A DNA stretch of 64,000 nt from Neonectria sp. B-13. Taxonomy: Eukaryota; Ascomycota; Sordariomycetes; Hypocreales; Nectriaceae. The notes below the pieces were generated by a model, which saw nothing but the letters and a program-made list of their open reading frames with translations, was not told the origin of the DNA and ran no database searches. Positions 1 to 10,982 of this stretch are shown one piece after another. The stretch is from assembly GCA_002682825.1 (NCBI GenBank), contig NOKP01000002.1, forward strand, positions 4,322,309 to 4,386,308. Reading direction: 5' to 3'. The position numbers and the translations under genes were made by a program. How positions within the stretch are numbered: position 1 is the first letter of the stretch; every line of letters starts with the position of its first letter.

Positions 1-1967
1 GCAAGCGATCATGATGAGCTTCTCTGTGCGCCAACGTCGCCGAGTCTTGAGGAGCCCTACGACAATCTCGATGAACTATTGAGGCGCCATGCTCGGGAGC
101 ACCATGACAGGAAGCAGAAGTCTTTCTGGCCGTTGAGCGTCTTAAAAGAGATAATGACGCGAGAGAGAGTCCTCAAAGCCCTAAAGTCTAAGGAGTGTGG
201 CAGCATTGATAACCGAAACATCCAATCCTATTGCGACCAGATTGTACCGACGAGAGAAAGGTCAAAATCTTACATGAAGATCTTTACCATCCTAATTCTA
301 CAAAACAAAGGCAAAGATATCGGAACCTTCATTGAATACAAGATTTACGACACTTGCCTCCCTCTTGTGGAAATCAAAGACAAGAAGACGCGCAGGCATG
401 GGCTGGCCCTCTCCAAGGGCGCCCATGAAACCCACCCATGCTTCAAAAAGTGCGGTTGGACGGGGCGGGATTTCGACAGCTTTTGTGATTACCAACGACA
501 AGTCTCGGTCCACTTCTTCGGTCTCGATAAGGATAATAGAATCAATCTTTATGACCTCTCCGCCGACACAGTGCTTCCATGGCTTAGCCTTGGAGAAGAC
601 CACGATGATGAGGACGATGAAAGAGAAGGTGGATTCTCAAATGTAAAGAAGTATCGGATTGACCCGAAATCTCATGGATTTCATGAATTGCTGAAGTCGG
701 TAAGGCGTCACTCTTGGTTTTCTGGAGGATTTGTCCTAACTCGCCATCGGAATAGGTCTCGCTGTATGACAGCTGCGTTGCTGTGAAAAGCCTTAAACCG
801 GCTAAAGGTAGCAAGGACGCAATGAAAGAGGCAACCTGGCGGAATGAAGTGGACATGCTCACTCGGTTCAGTGGCAAGGACCATCCTTGTCTGATCACTC
901 TTCTGTCCGCTTTTACTTGGAAGGGACGGTTTCGTCTCCTATTCCCATGCGCCAAGTACGATCTCGATGAATTCTGGGCAGAAACCAGAGCGCCGCTAGG
1001 GATGTCGGGAGCTATTGACACCGACTTCATGCGGTGGATATCTCAACAGATCAGAGGGCTTATGGAGGCGCTTAAATTCATCCACGATCCGCATAGGAAG
1101 GAGCTAGAAGTATCGGACGTGTACGGAAAACACGGGGATCTGAAGCCGCAGAATGTTCTTTGGTTCGAATCTCCGACTCATGAGAGGGGAATCCTCGTTA
1201 TCACGGACCTTGGCCTCACTGAGGTACACAGGGACGAGAGCAAGTCCAACATCCCAAACGCAAACGTACCTCAGACGCCCGGATATCGTCCACCTGAATG
1301 CGACATTCAAGGAGGTGATATATCTCGAGCCTTTGACATCTGGACTATGGGCTGTCTCTTCCTCGAGAAGATCTGTTGGCTCCTGGGAGGGAACGAAGCG
1401 AGGGTTGCGTTCGCTACGGCGCGAATGACGTCTTATGTCATGACAGGGGTCAAATCCAACATATTTTTCGACATTCAGGCGCACAAAAGCAGCAACAGAC
1501 ACGTTATCAAAGTGAAAGATAGCGTGACGAAGGTATGTGATCACTGCCTACTTTGAGCTCTGCAGTACCGTGGCTAACTTGACGCCACCTGGGCTCAGTG
1601 CATGCGAACAATGCATGAAAATGAAAGGTGCACAGAATTTGTGCACGACTTTCTGGATTTAATCCACACGGAAATGGTCATCGTTCTGTCGCCGTCTAAG
1701 AAAAGAGGGACATCTGAATATCTCGTTAAGAAGCTCGGTGCCATGCATGACAAGGCAATGGATGAGACGGACATGGATTACATCGCGCAGCCTTGTCCGC
1801 GGAAGTGGCCGGAAGTTGATGACCAACGAGTCCCTCAAGCAGTCGTGGTAGATCTCAACAGCAAGGCGAAGGGCTACGCAGCCATGTTTGCTAACCTGCT
1901 GGCCCCTTTCCAAGGTAGCGCGGAGAGCATGTCTACGGCACAGTTTGTGGATGCGCAGGGTAAGTAA
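1..1967 (+). CDS. Large fungal protein kinase-like protein, 5' end outside the window
   Basis: The reading frame is open to the left edge, so the gene begins upstream. I infer three exons: 1-699, 756-1532 and 1599-1967, with phase-0 introns starting GTAAGG and GTATGT. The N-terminal part (about 230 residues, no known domain) ends in an acidic GGFSNV segment. The kinase part follows with the beta-3 lysine in CVAVK, a catalytic loop HGDLKPQN (Gly for the Arg of HRD), DLG in place of DFG, and an RPPE segment where APE normally lies. The C-terminal tail begins CMRTMHENERC. Architecture, intron positions and tail match the gene at 14792-17095, so the two are paralogs. The DLG change may weaken activity, but the metal-binding Asp remains. 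The last exon ends in GGTAAGTAA, which could be a donor to a further exon. Substrate and role are unknown. Confidence 0.8.
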
Positions 1968-3346
1968 AGTTGGTGAATAATGATCAGTCCTCTTCTGGTA
2001 CTCGTGTCTGGACTCTGAAGTAGTGTTGGTTTCACGATTTTAACGATATTCCATTCTTGAATCTTGTTTTCTATCTAATGTTGTTGCTTGATGCCCCCTT
2101 GTTCGTATCTTAAGCCGTATCTTTCTCTATCTACTTGTATATGATGATATTGAAGCTGATCGGTATGGCATTTTGAGCCCTGGCCAAAGCATGCACGCTG
2201 TCACTACGAGTTACATCTCTTCGTAGTGTTCCAAATCCACGCCCTGGTTGAGTATCTCGAGCTCGTGCTAGACACAAAAATTAGATACAACCCGTCCTGT
2301 CAAACGAGAGATATCTGTACCTGCTTGAGCCCGCGAGGAAGTTTGCATTGATAGTGACCGCGTGCCCACTAGGTTATTGCGTCAATACTCTCGCCTTGCC
2401 GTGGGCTGTAGAATGGACCTCTCATACAAGTACTTCGGCGCGGTCAGCTCCGAAAAGAGCAGATAAAAAGATCTCCAGGGCCATCTGATCGATGTACCGG
2501 GCCTGGATGATGACGATCTTCCGGGGTCTGTTTCGACGCCCCATGTTGGCGGATTCAGAAACACGTTGGCGCTGTGAAATGTGTTATTTAACGGGACGGG
2601 AACCAGGGAGGAAACCAACGGAGTGACGGAGGCGTCAGTTTATATGTCGGTCGGTACCGGCCCAACAAATGCCGTTGGCAACGTCTTTCTGGTGGCAACG
2701 AGGGCGGTGCGAAGCGGTGCGGCCACTTGCAGCTGCCTGCAGCATCTAGCCAGCTTTGCCAGCCAACCCCCGGCGATTTGGGCCATGCAGGGCAGTTAGG
2801 TGCATGACGCCTAGCAGACCGCCGAGTTGAACAGAGAAAGCATGTAAAGCAACCTACGACGGAATTTCAACAAGGCCTAATCAGCAAAGGACGACAGCCA
2901 GCCCAATGTCGTGGCATGTCCCAGGCGGAGTCGAAGCAAGAGAATGAATGCCACGTTCTGTTGTTCATGAGTCAGCGGACATGACTGACTATGCGGACCT
3001 GTGGAATGCCTTGCCAGGTTGTACTTGGACCTTGGGCCCGGCCTATTCGCACTTTGTGGCACTGCTCTGTGATAGAGGAAGGGAGAGCGAGGCGCAGCAC
3101 GCACTGCACCGGCCATCTTCACTACCCGCCTCGCCTTTTGCGTTCCGCACTTCGCCTCGCCAGAAGCCGGCACTTCGTGTCTCTCTCTCACAGCCTGATT
3201 CCATCTACAACCATTCAGCTGCGTCACCCTGTTTCAGTTCCGCACGCCCGTCTACCGTCGTCAGCGTCCTTACCGCGACTGTCGATTGCATTCCCGCTCC
3301 CCAGATGAGCGAGGCTCTGCACTAGACACAGATCGGTCTGCAAGAA
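1968..3346. other. Intergenic, no gene recognised
   Basis: About 1.4 kb between the kinase gene and the CorA-like gene. Short open frames here lack splice-consistent extensions or any family resemblance. The stretch 2580-3300 is richer in GC and pyrimidines than its left part and may include promoter and 5' leader of the downstream gene. Confidence 0.5.
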
Positions 3347-5363
3347 ATGGACTGGGCGCGCGATAATGTCGGCTTGAGCGAGAGCGACCTCACCAATGTC
3401 TTCAAATATGTGTCCAGAGAGAGCACCATCGTCCACCTGGTGTCGGGCAACAACGTCCGTCATTCTTTTCGCGTCAATCATACCGTATGCTTACGTTTAG
3501 TAGTTCCGAGCAGAAATTTCGTCGCTACAATCCGACGATAAATGGAGCAAATGGCTTCAAAAAGTGCGCACCTCACTTAACTTCCACTACATGGTCAACT
3601 TAGAGCTGACTATGCCATCCTTCCTAGGAGCTTCCAACAACAGAACGGCCTGAGTCAGGGCTAGTGCTGATGTATTACTCTCACTGTATCATTTTACTTG
3701 CCTTTACTAATTCTATATCGGCGATAGATTAGCCAAGCGGCTTGGAGAGCCGTCGGGCCCTTCCGGTACTAAGATGTCGTCAGACGACTGGCTTCAGCAA
3801 GCCGATATCCAAACTTCAATATCTTTTCAGAAAAGTAGGGCAACCACGTTTTCTACCTTTTCAGAGAAGTTATCAGCCAACCAAGGCACCCCTGGGATCG
3901 CAGCGGGGAGTGGCCGTCGCGGTGTCCGAACACTCCCTTTCTCACGCGAGACTTTCGAACTCATCACAAATGCCTTCTTCACACACAGCTCCATAGCCCG
4001 TGTCATCAGTCGATCGGATGTTCCGTTCTTCTCCTCTGAACGGGTACAGGTCCAACAACCGGCGTATGGTACGATGCACCACTCCTTCCGAATCTTCACG
4101 CAAGGGCTAATTTTGCGCAGTCTACAACTGCCGATCCTCTAATGCATGGGACATGGATCTTGCTCTATCAGCAACTTACTTCCCCGAACGCTCATTGACT
4201 TTTGCAATCCTCTACGGGTGCACAGCACCTATTGAGAAGGAAATCATCAAGCGACTAGCCCTTGTCCAAGACGAGGCAACACACCCAGTTCTCATGCCCG
4301 GTGTCTTCGCCGAGCTCGAGAGGTCCAGGCATATGAAGCTTGTTCAGTCCAAGATTGCTATGCTAGAAACAAGAATACTCGAGTTGGATGTCCATTCCGG
4401 CGATATAGACGTACCCAAGCGTGTCGATTCGGACGAGAGGAACATGGCAAAGCGAACGGCTTGGTTAGATACTACGTACCTAAGAAACGGGTTGTTGAGC
4501 TGGAATACTCAACTCGGCAGAATGGTTCAGGACCTGGAGGAATTCGAGAAGTCTGTGTACAAGTCGACACAAAATGAGAGGCTTCTTTTGCCGGGAAAGT
4601 ATGACACAGGTAGAGATATGTCGGAGCGGTTTGACAGAGATAGTGACTCTGATGATGGTCTCACGCCTCTGCGTTGGAAAAAGACCTCAAATGTAGGTAG
4701 TGACTACTATCCGTTTGGAGATGTCGATAGTGGACGTGGAAGACTCGCAGACGAAAAGGGGACGGAGATGGTGCCGATGCAGCGTATTTCAGACATTGGG
4801 AGATTTGACAATCGGTACAACCAGGGTACAATCGTGGCCGGGAAAAAAATCAGGGGCCGTCTTCTAATAATTAGAGACGAATATCAGGACTGGATCAGGG
4901 ACTGCACAATGCGGGTAGATGGGATGGCAATGGCAACACAATGGGTATGCCATACCTCACTTCCTCTCGACACGGCTAGTCCGTCGGAGCCCAAGAAGCT
5001 AACTTGTTACAGGCTCAGGGGGAGACAAACGTTGAGATTGCTCTAGCAACGAAGCAAGACTCAAGGTACATGCGATCCATTGCGGTTTTAACCATGATTT
5101 TCCTACCAGGCACATTCCTTGCCGTAAGTTACTCGCCAGGCCTTAGCTTAGTGTCTTCCAGTCGCTAATTTGGATGATAGGGAGTCTTCAGTATGACGTT
5201 TTTCGACTGGAACGCGGGAGGCAGCGGGGTGACAGTATCGGCGTACTTATGGATTTACGTGGTTATTGCTGTGATCCTGACTTTGCTAACTGTCGGTTGT
5301 TGGTATTACTTTGCCGTATTTCGCCCACGACGACTGACAGCAGCCTGGAACGAGGACGAGTAG
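3347..5363 (+). CDS. CorA-like fungal membrane protein (Mg2+ transporter-like)
   Basis: The 3' part is clear. An exon from about 3728 to 4068 joins 4121-4944, 5013-5123 and 5181-5363, all in phase. The signature YNCRSSNAWDMDLALSATYFP-type block spans the 4068/4121 junction. A long charged helical region follows, then two C-terminal membrane segments, RSIAVLTMIFLPGTFLAGVF and the stretch beginning WIYVVIAVIL, ending in a basic/acidic tail. Canonical CorA proteins have a GMN motif in the loop after the first helix. Here the equivalent position reads SMTFFDW, as is common in the fungal CorA-like group, so ion transport is not assured. The 5' end is uncertain: ATG 3347 opens a family-like segment (MDWARDNVGL), and a second family-like segment (DDKWSKWLQ, about 3534-3560) lies in another frame with no good intron between them. 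Confidence 0.75.
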
Positions 5364-6302
5364 ATGAGGGATGGAAACCTGTTGATGTGGGCCTTTCGGG
5401 CCATTCTGTACATTTCTTTGATACCCATCATTATTGTTGATCAATGCTATGTCTTTGTCATTTGTGCTATAACACAAACCAGTCTACCCGCCGCATTTTA
5501 CATACGCGATCATACCATTAAAATACGTGGTCTCATTTACCCGAAGCTGTGTCTCTACGAGCTTTAAGTTGTTTAAGTGCACTCATACTGACGTCATTAA
5601 GCACTTTCAGAACATGAGTCCAATTTTTGTTGGGGCGACGTACTAATAATAACTTGTAAAACTGAAGCGTTGCTCAAGTCTCAAGATTGATTAACCTCTC
5701 CTCCGGTTAGCCCCATATCATTACTGGGGAACTTTGTTGGATCCCCACTGCTACAAGAAACAAAGCGCCTGTTAAAGCTATAAATGGATGTCGTCGGAGG
5801 TTTGCTTCGACGGTATTGCTTTATCGTGTGTTTGTCTTGATTGACAGGGAACAATACGACCATGGGCTTGTTTCGAATGTTCCGTGCCGCGTAACAAACC
5901 CGCGCGTTCATCCGTGCTTCGAGGGGGCATTTTTGTTTACTTGAAACGAGACTATCCTTACGCGATCCACTCTCTCAAGGGAAAATTCATTCCATTCTTC
6001 CAGCTAGATTATTCTGCAATATGGGGAAGGATAATAGGGGCCTACACTCCACAGTCGCACCGAACTACAATGTCCAGCACGCCCTGGGCTATCCACCTCA
6101 ACACGTTTCATCCAATGCTAAGCTCTACCCAAAACCGAATTTTCGGGTGATGCGGCACCATAGACTCTTATTACGTGGTCAGTATAAGGACATGAGATGG
6201 GGACTGCTTTGGGCTAGATAAATAAGCTCTCTCTTCAGACTCACTAGCCCAGCACTACAACTCACTTCGATTTCATCTCTTACAAGCATCAACGCATTCA
6301 AT
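5364..6302. other. Intergenic, promoter of secreted protein gene
   Basis: About 0.94 kb with no supportable gene. An AGATAAATAAG stretch at 6217-6227 is TATA-like, about 80 bases before the start codon of the small secreted protein, and is followed by a pyrimidine-rich leader. Confidence 0.4.
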
Positions 6303-6919
6303 ATGTTCTGTCTTTCCAACCTCGTCTCCCTTCTGGCCATTGCCGCCTCCGTCAGTGCGACGCTTGACCCGGCTACCAGCAACACCCAGGGCAAATACCC
6401 TGGGAGCCCCAGCTGCTCTGGTATGTTGTTACTTCCGTAGTAGTATCATGACCATATCCCGTGACTTGGTCGCTGACTGGCATGTCTTCAACAGCCACCA
6501 AGGTCTCGAACGCCATCCAGGCTGCTGAGTGCGCGTACAACACTCGTGTCTCTGGCACCCAGACCTTCGCCGTCTTCAAGACCGACCACCAGTACGATGG
6601 CAACAATGGTGCGCCTTACGGTACCTGCTCGGCGTACACCTGCACCGCGCCCACTGATGGCGAGCTGACCGCTGATGCTGATTATTGGACTTTCTTCTGG
6701 AAGTAAGTAGTGTTGGATTCCTCCCTAGAGTCGTAACGAGAGTGCAACAAGAGAAACCCAACGCAGTTTGGAACCAAGTAGGCAGAGCTAACGACTTCCA
6801 GTGACAACGGCGAGTCCTCCGGTGTTGGTACCACCTGCATCAAGGACCCCACCGATGGCGTCTGTGGTTGTGAGAACTCCGATGGCACGTTTATCCCTGG
6901 CAGCAGCTCGTGCGTTTGA
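6303..6919 (+). CDS. Small secreted cysteine-rich protein (candidate effector)
   Basis: Three exons, 6303-6420, 6495-6702 and 6802-6919, splice in phase to a 147-residue protein. Residues 1-19 are a clear signal peptide (MFCLSNLVSLLAIAASVSA). The mature part has eight cysteines, an even number compatible with four disulphides, in the contexts PSC, AEC, GTC, YTC, TTC, GVC, CGC and SSSC. It has no transmembrane segment or GPI signal. I do not recognise a named family. Size, secretion signal, cysteine content and gene-sparse surroundings fit a fungal small secreted protein or effector candidate, which is inference. Both introns have strong GTATGT and GTAAGT donors and CAG acceptors, so the model is well supported by sequence. 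Confidence 0.85.
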
Positions 6920-7922
6920 ATTATCGCCCGGGTTTAACAGTTGATGAAACCCGTACGGTATTTCCAGGGATTTATTAAACAGATCAAAATTCCCGGCGAA
7001 ATCATAGCTGGACTATGATCTGTCAAAATGTAACTTTTATATAACTATGCCTTAAGAGACTTGCTCTAGCGGCCCTGACATCATTCACCATTGCCATGAC
7101 TGAAAGCTGCCTACATGTATCTATGACTTCGTAAATACAAATACAAAGTTTAGCTTTTTCCTAGGATTATTAACCCTGTCCTAATCTCACTTTCTTCTTA
7201 CTTTGGATGAAGTTCGATGCTGTGGCGTGCGGGAGTGGACTGAACTTAACCCACCGGAAAACAGAGGATGGCCTTGGGATGTGGAATCTTCAGTGGGAAG
7301 AAGTAGGAGTACGAAACAAAGGCAGAATACTGAGAGGCGTTGAGAAGTCTCCAGAAGTTTTAAGTATTAATGTAATATACTTAAGTATGTGTGAAATGAA
7401 ACTACGTCCAGCACTTATCATCACCCTCTCTGTTGTCTCGTTTCTAGTTCCACCAAGAACACTCACCTAAGCTTTTAAAAAGCACCACGGTCGATAGTAA
7501 TGAAACATAAATAACTCATACAAGAAGAGACCGAGTACCAAATGATCCCGTAATCATGCAGAAAATGCGTATATCTCGAAGGAGATCAATGATATCTTTC
7601 CAACTCCAATCCTATGATTTTTGATATCTTATTAATTATCTATATAATCCTTGATTAAATAATTCCACTACTTTAAGATTTCTCTATTACATACTGTAAA
7701 TCTGGAATAAAACAAGTTATAATACCTATAGATACGGATAGAACTTGTCACACTTTTTGTCTTAGTCATCCGACTTAAGGCTGCTTCTGCCTGGCAACAC
7801 TCTCATAAGTATATAAAGCCCTGGTCTCTCCCTTAGTAGCTCGGGCTTACTTACCCCCACTGCTACTCCCAGTCGATCCCCACCCGATCTTTAAACGTTT
7901 GAGCAGCCAAAAAGAAGCAAAG
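6920..7922. other. Intergenic, AT-rich
   Basis: One kilobase without a gene. The section from about 7500 to 7760 is notably AT-rich, with poly-A/T and TATA-like strings. The 3' end holds the promoter of the ADF-H gene. Confidence 0.45.
7810..7818 (+). promoter_or_regulatory. Candidate TATA box
   Basis: TATATAAAG lies about 105 bases upstream of ATG 7923 and is followed by a pyrimidine-rich leader, which is the usual placement for a fungal core promoter. Confidence 0.4.
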
Positions 7923-8547
7923 ATGTCGACAGAATCAACTGGGCACAGAACTACTACTGTCCCGCCCCCGAACGAGAAGGGGGCGAACAGGCCACTTTGG
8001 CCTGTAGACGATCGCGCCAAGACTGCTCTTCGAGAGTTGCAAGACGGCGAGTTACTGCAGCTAGTAAGAAAATCCACTCCCCTCTCCAAAGAAATAGAAG
8101 AATAAAGAGCTAAGTGCTTACCCTATTCTCGACACAGACGGTTGATTATTTGGAAGATGAGATTCAATTTTCCAATTCCTACAAACAAGCTGCGCCCGAC
8201 TCTGTCGGCGAATACTTTGCCGCTCCGTCGCCGCAAACCTTTTCCTTCTATCGTTACCCGGGATCTGGTGCTGTCATTCTGATCTGGACTCGACATCATT
8301 GGCCGAGTTCTACCAAACAGACCCATGTCCAGAATGGCTTGCGGAGGGACCTGGCTTTAATTGCTGAAAGGGAGGGCATCAAGGCCGTGCATATGGTAAC
8401 TACGTTCTCCTATGTCCCTACTCTACATGACTTCACGAATCTCACAGGTTACAGCTTCAAGTCTCTTCGCAAAACGACATCACTGGTCATTGCTTGCGGG
8501 AGGCAATCGATTCATCGGACGCCCAAGGAACTATGAACCTCGAGTGA
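7923..8547 (+). CDS. Orphan ADF-H domain protein resembling the C-terminal half of twinfilin
   Basis: Three exons, 7923-8063, 8138-8395 and 8455-8547, give 163 residues. After a Pro-rich N-terminus, the segment WPVDDRAKTALRELQDGELLQL and the following LTVDYLEDEIQF match the linker and start of the second ADF-homology domain in twinfilins. FSFYRYPGSGAVILIWT and AEREGIKAVHMLQVSSQNDI match its core strands and the hallmark long helix region. Twinfilin normally has two ADF-H domains in about 330-350 residues and caps actin filaments. Here only the second domain is present. Residues of the usual CPSG turn are replaced (RHHWPSS), so actin binding may be altered. It is probably a partial duplicate. 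An alternative acceptor at 8445-8446 (exon from 8447) would give a different C-terminus. Confidence 0.65.
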
Positions 8548-9000
8548 AGCCATTGCTCTTGTGTACTTGCGTTTGTCGTTATGTAATTGAATCAAACAAG
8601 TTCCTTGCAACTGATACTGCGTTGATGGAATTACTGAAGCCATTCTCTGCTCGTTACGCACAGCATTAGCAACTTATCACCAGCGCTGCACCCTCTTTCT
8701 ATTCATTGTTGAACTGGCGCTACGTGAGAGTTCTATCGATGACTCTGCCTACATCCAGCGAAAAATATCACGGGTGCTTCTGGGTGATACTCATGACCCG
8801 AGCCAATGCTCAGCTCTGAGCTTGGTACCTCTATCACAATCTCGTGGCCTTGATGAAGAAGCAACATAAAATTCATGTACTCAGAGAGCGAGACAATGAT
8901 CTAATATACACGAAAAACACCACCAATAATGCAAAAGCTCTTGTAGCCTAAACATCAATTTCCCACTCTTTGGTAGTAGACACTCTATTAAGAAAGCACA
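8548..9000. other. Intergenic, no gene seen
   Basis: About 450 bases between convergent genes. Nothing beyond presumed 3' untranslated sequence. Confidence 0.4.
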
Positions 9001-10115
9001 TCATGCCACTCCGTTAAAGGCAGACTGGAATTCTTGGGGATTGTAGCGCTCGCTTGACTTGCATAGAGCCTTCGCGAGAACGTTGAGAAGGCCATCATTA
9101 TCCTTGAACACTGCATAGTCTCTCTTCGTCAGGACATCCGCCACCTTCTCGGCCGAGGGCCACAGGGCGCCATCCGGCTCAATAACATCTTTCCATAGCT
9201 GGAAGCGCGTGGTCGCGTCCTGCAGCTCTGACACAGACAAGACCATGAAGGTCATCGCAGTCGAGAACGTGTCCACCTTGGTGTCGTAGTCAAATCCGGT
9301 CTCAGTCTTCATTGCGATGATTTCTAAAAACGGCTGTGTGAGATTCAGAGTTGCCTTAGTAGAAGCAAGAATTACATACCTGGGGCAGTGTAAGATGGCG
9401 TGCCAACATCAAATTGTAGCGAGGTGGCGGTCTGCCGTGATTGATCGAAATCCATCAATTTCAGCGTATCGCCGTCCTTGAGGAAGTTCTCAGGCTTGAG
9501 ATCACGGTGGAGAATACCCGCAGCCGAAACAGCAGCCACCGCATTCAGGATCTGCTTGAATGCAGCATTCTTTGAGCTTTGATCCGGATAGGAACCGAAG
9601 TTGGTTTCCAGTGAGCCTGCGGAGACGTAAGGCATGATCGACCACCCGTAGGGTCGACGACCGGCGGTCTCTCCAGCTTCCGAATAGACGTAGTCGATAA
9701 CAGGAAGAACGTTTTCGTTGTCGATGCTCTTTTGCAATCTGGCACCGTAAAGGACCTGGGTTTTTTCGCTATAACTTCGCTTGGTGACCACGGTCGGCTG
9801 GTCGTAAGGATCGAGCGAGGCCTTTTGAATGACGGTAGTAAGAGCCGCAATTATGTCTCCCAATACCAACGTGTGGCAGGTCCATTTCAGCGTTCCCGTC
9901 GACTTGTCGAACTCTGCCACTGTCACGTCGTCCACATCAGGCACGTCGAATTCGGGAATGGAATCGGTCATATACTCCCATCTATGGTATAGAGGCCAAG
10001 TCTGAATGAAGTCCGGTATGTCACGCTTGACGAGTGCAGCATCAGCAGTGACACTGGTTGCTAGGAAAAAACACAAGCCCGTTAGGGCGAAAGAAAAGCG
10101 ACTGAAGAAAGTCAT
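9001..10115 (-). CDS. Kinase-like protein with N-terminal signal peptide
   Basis: Two exons, 10115-9380 and 9323-9001, give 352 residues. The N-terminus (MTFFSRFSFALTGLCFFLAT, then SVTADAALVKR) is a hydrophobic signal peptide followed by a KR that could be a Kex2-type site. No second membrane segment is seen. The rest is a compact protein-kinase fold: a hinge-like IMPYVSAGSLE, an intact catalytic loop HRDLKPENFL, DFD where DFG is usual, GTPSYTAPE with the APE motif split by the intron, and a shortened C-lobe. A beta-3 lysine may be in VVTKRSY. The protein would enter the secretory pathway. It could be a secreted or lumenal kinase or pseudokinase. Substrate is unknown. The start codon is the only one giving the signal peptide. 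Confidence 0.8.
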
Positions 10116-10982
10116 TGTCGGTGACGACTCGGACAGGTGCAGAGAAGAATACCAGCAACCTTGCTTTAGAGGTCACTGAACATGTTCCGGGTGGTGCTTT
10201 TATTTAGTAGTAGCTCATGAAATTCCATTTATGTCTTGGCCCCGAACTACCAAAGCCGCAGCTGTAAAGAGGTTCGGCTGGTAGGATCAAGTCGTCAGAT
10301 CCGTCCCGTGTTTGCCGTAATTAGCTCATCTTAATTTAATGTGGTTCAAACATGAGTGAGATGTGAGAATCCTTCCTGCGCTGGGACCTGCTGTGCCGCT
10401 GGAGCATACACTTATTAGCACACTCAGCATTCACTCTCAGTGGAATGGCGAGATTCAGGGCTGAGTCCGCTCCACTTTCAGATCAGCCCAACAGGGGAAA
10501 TCGCTCAAGAATCCGACCCTGCATGCAGCTAAGCCTTGTTATCCCACTTATGGCCTCGTATACGCGTGGGTTCAATGCCTACAGGATGAACTCTGAAACG
10601 TAATCCTCCAGGAACGACACAGTAAGCGAACAGGTTCCTAAATGGGACAACAATAGAAATTGGAGAGTAAAATTTCCCTGTTTTGTCAACGCGTAGGATC
10701 CTTTCGATGTAAGTTCTAGATGGATGACGAATCCGTCTGTCCCTATAATTTTAAAAATGGATCTGCCGTGGTGCAGAGTACCTCACAGGTAGACTAGTCG
10801 CACGTCGTCAAGATTTGGAAGAGTGTCGGCGGAAGTAGACCAAAGCATATCGGAAGCCCATCGCCACAAGTCATCTTTCGCTTTTACTTAAAGTCTTTCG
10901 TGTCCTGCACCCGCTAATGTGTAGTCCCAGTATCTGCCAATCTTGGACTCTCAGATCGGGCTAGCTTCTTCATTCGTTCGTT
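10116..10982. other. Intergenic between divergent genes
   Basis: About 870 bases between the divergently transcribed kinase-like and wall-protein genes, both encoding secreted products. No ORF of merit. An AT-rich TTTTATTTAG stretch near 10197-10206 could serve the minus-strand gene. Confidence 0.4.

Noticed and set aside
1162..1172. GGTTCGAATCT, like a tRNA B box
   Set aside because: It encodes the LWFES segment after the kinase catalytic loop, and no acceptor stem or anticodon arm is visible.
7500..7760. AT-rich segment considered as RIP-mutated transposon
   Set aside because: Short, with no repeat partner or transposase-like reading frame visible in the window.
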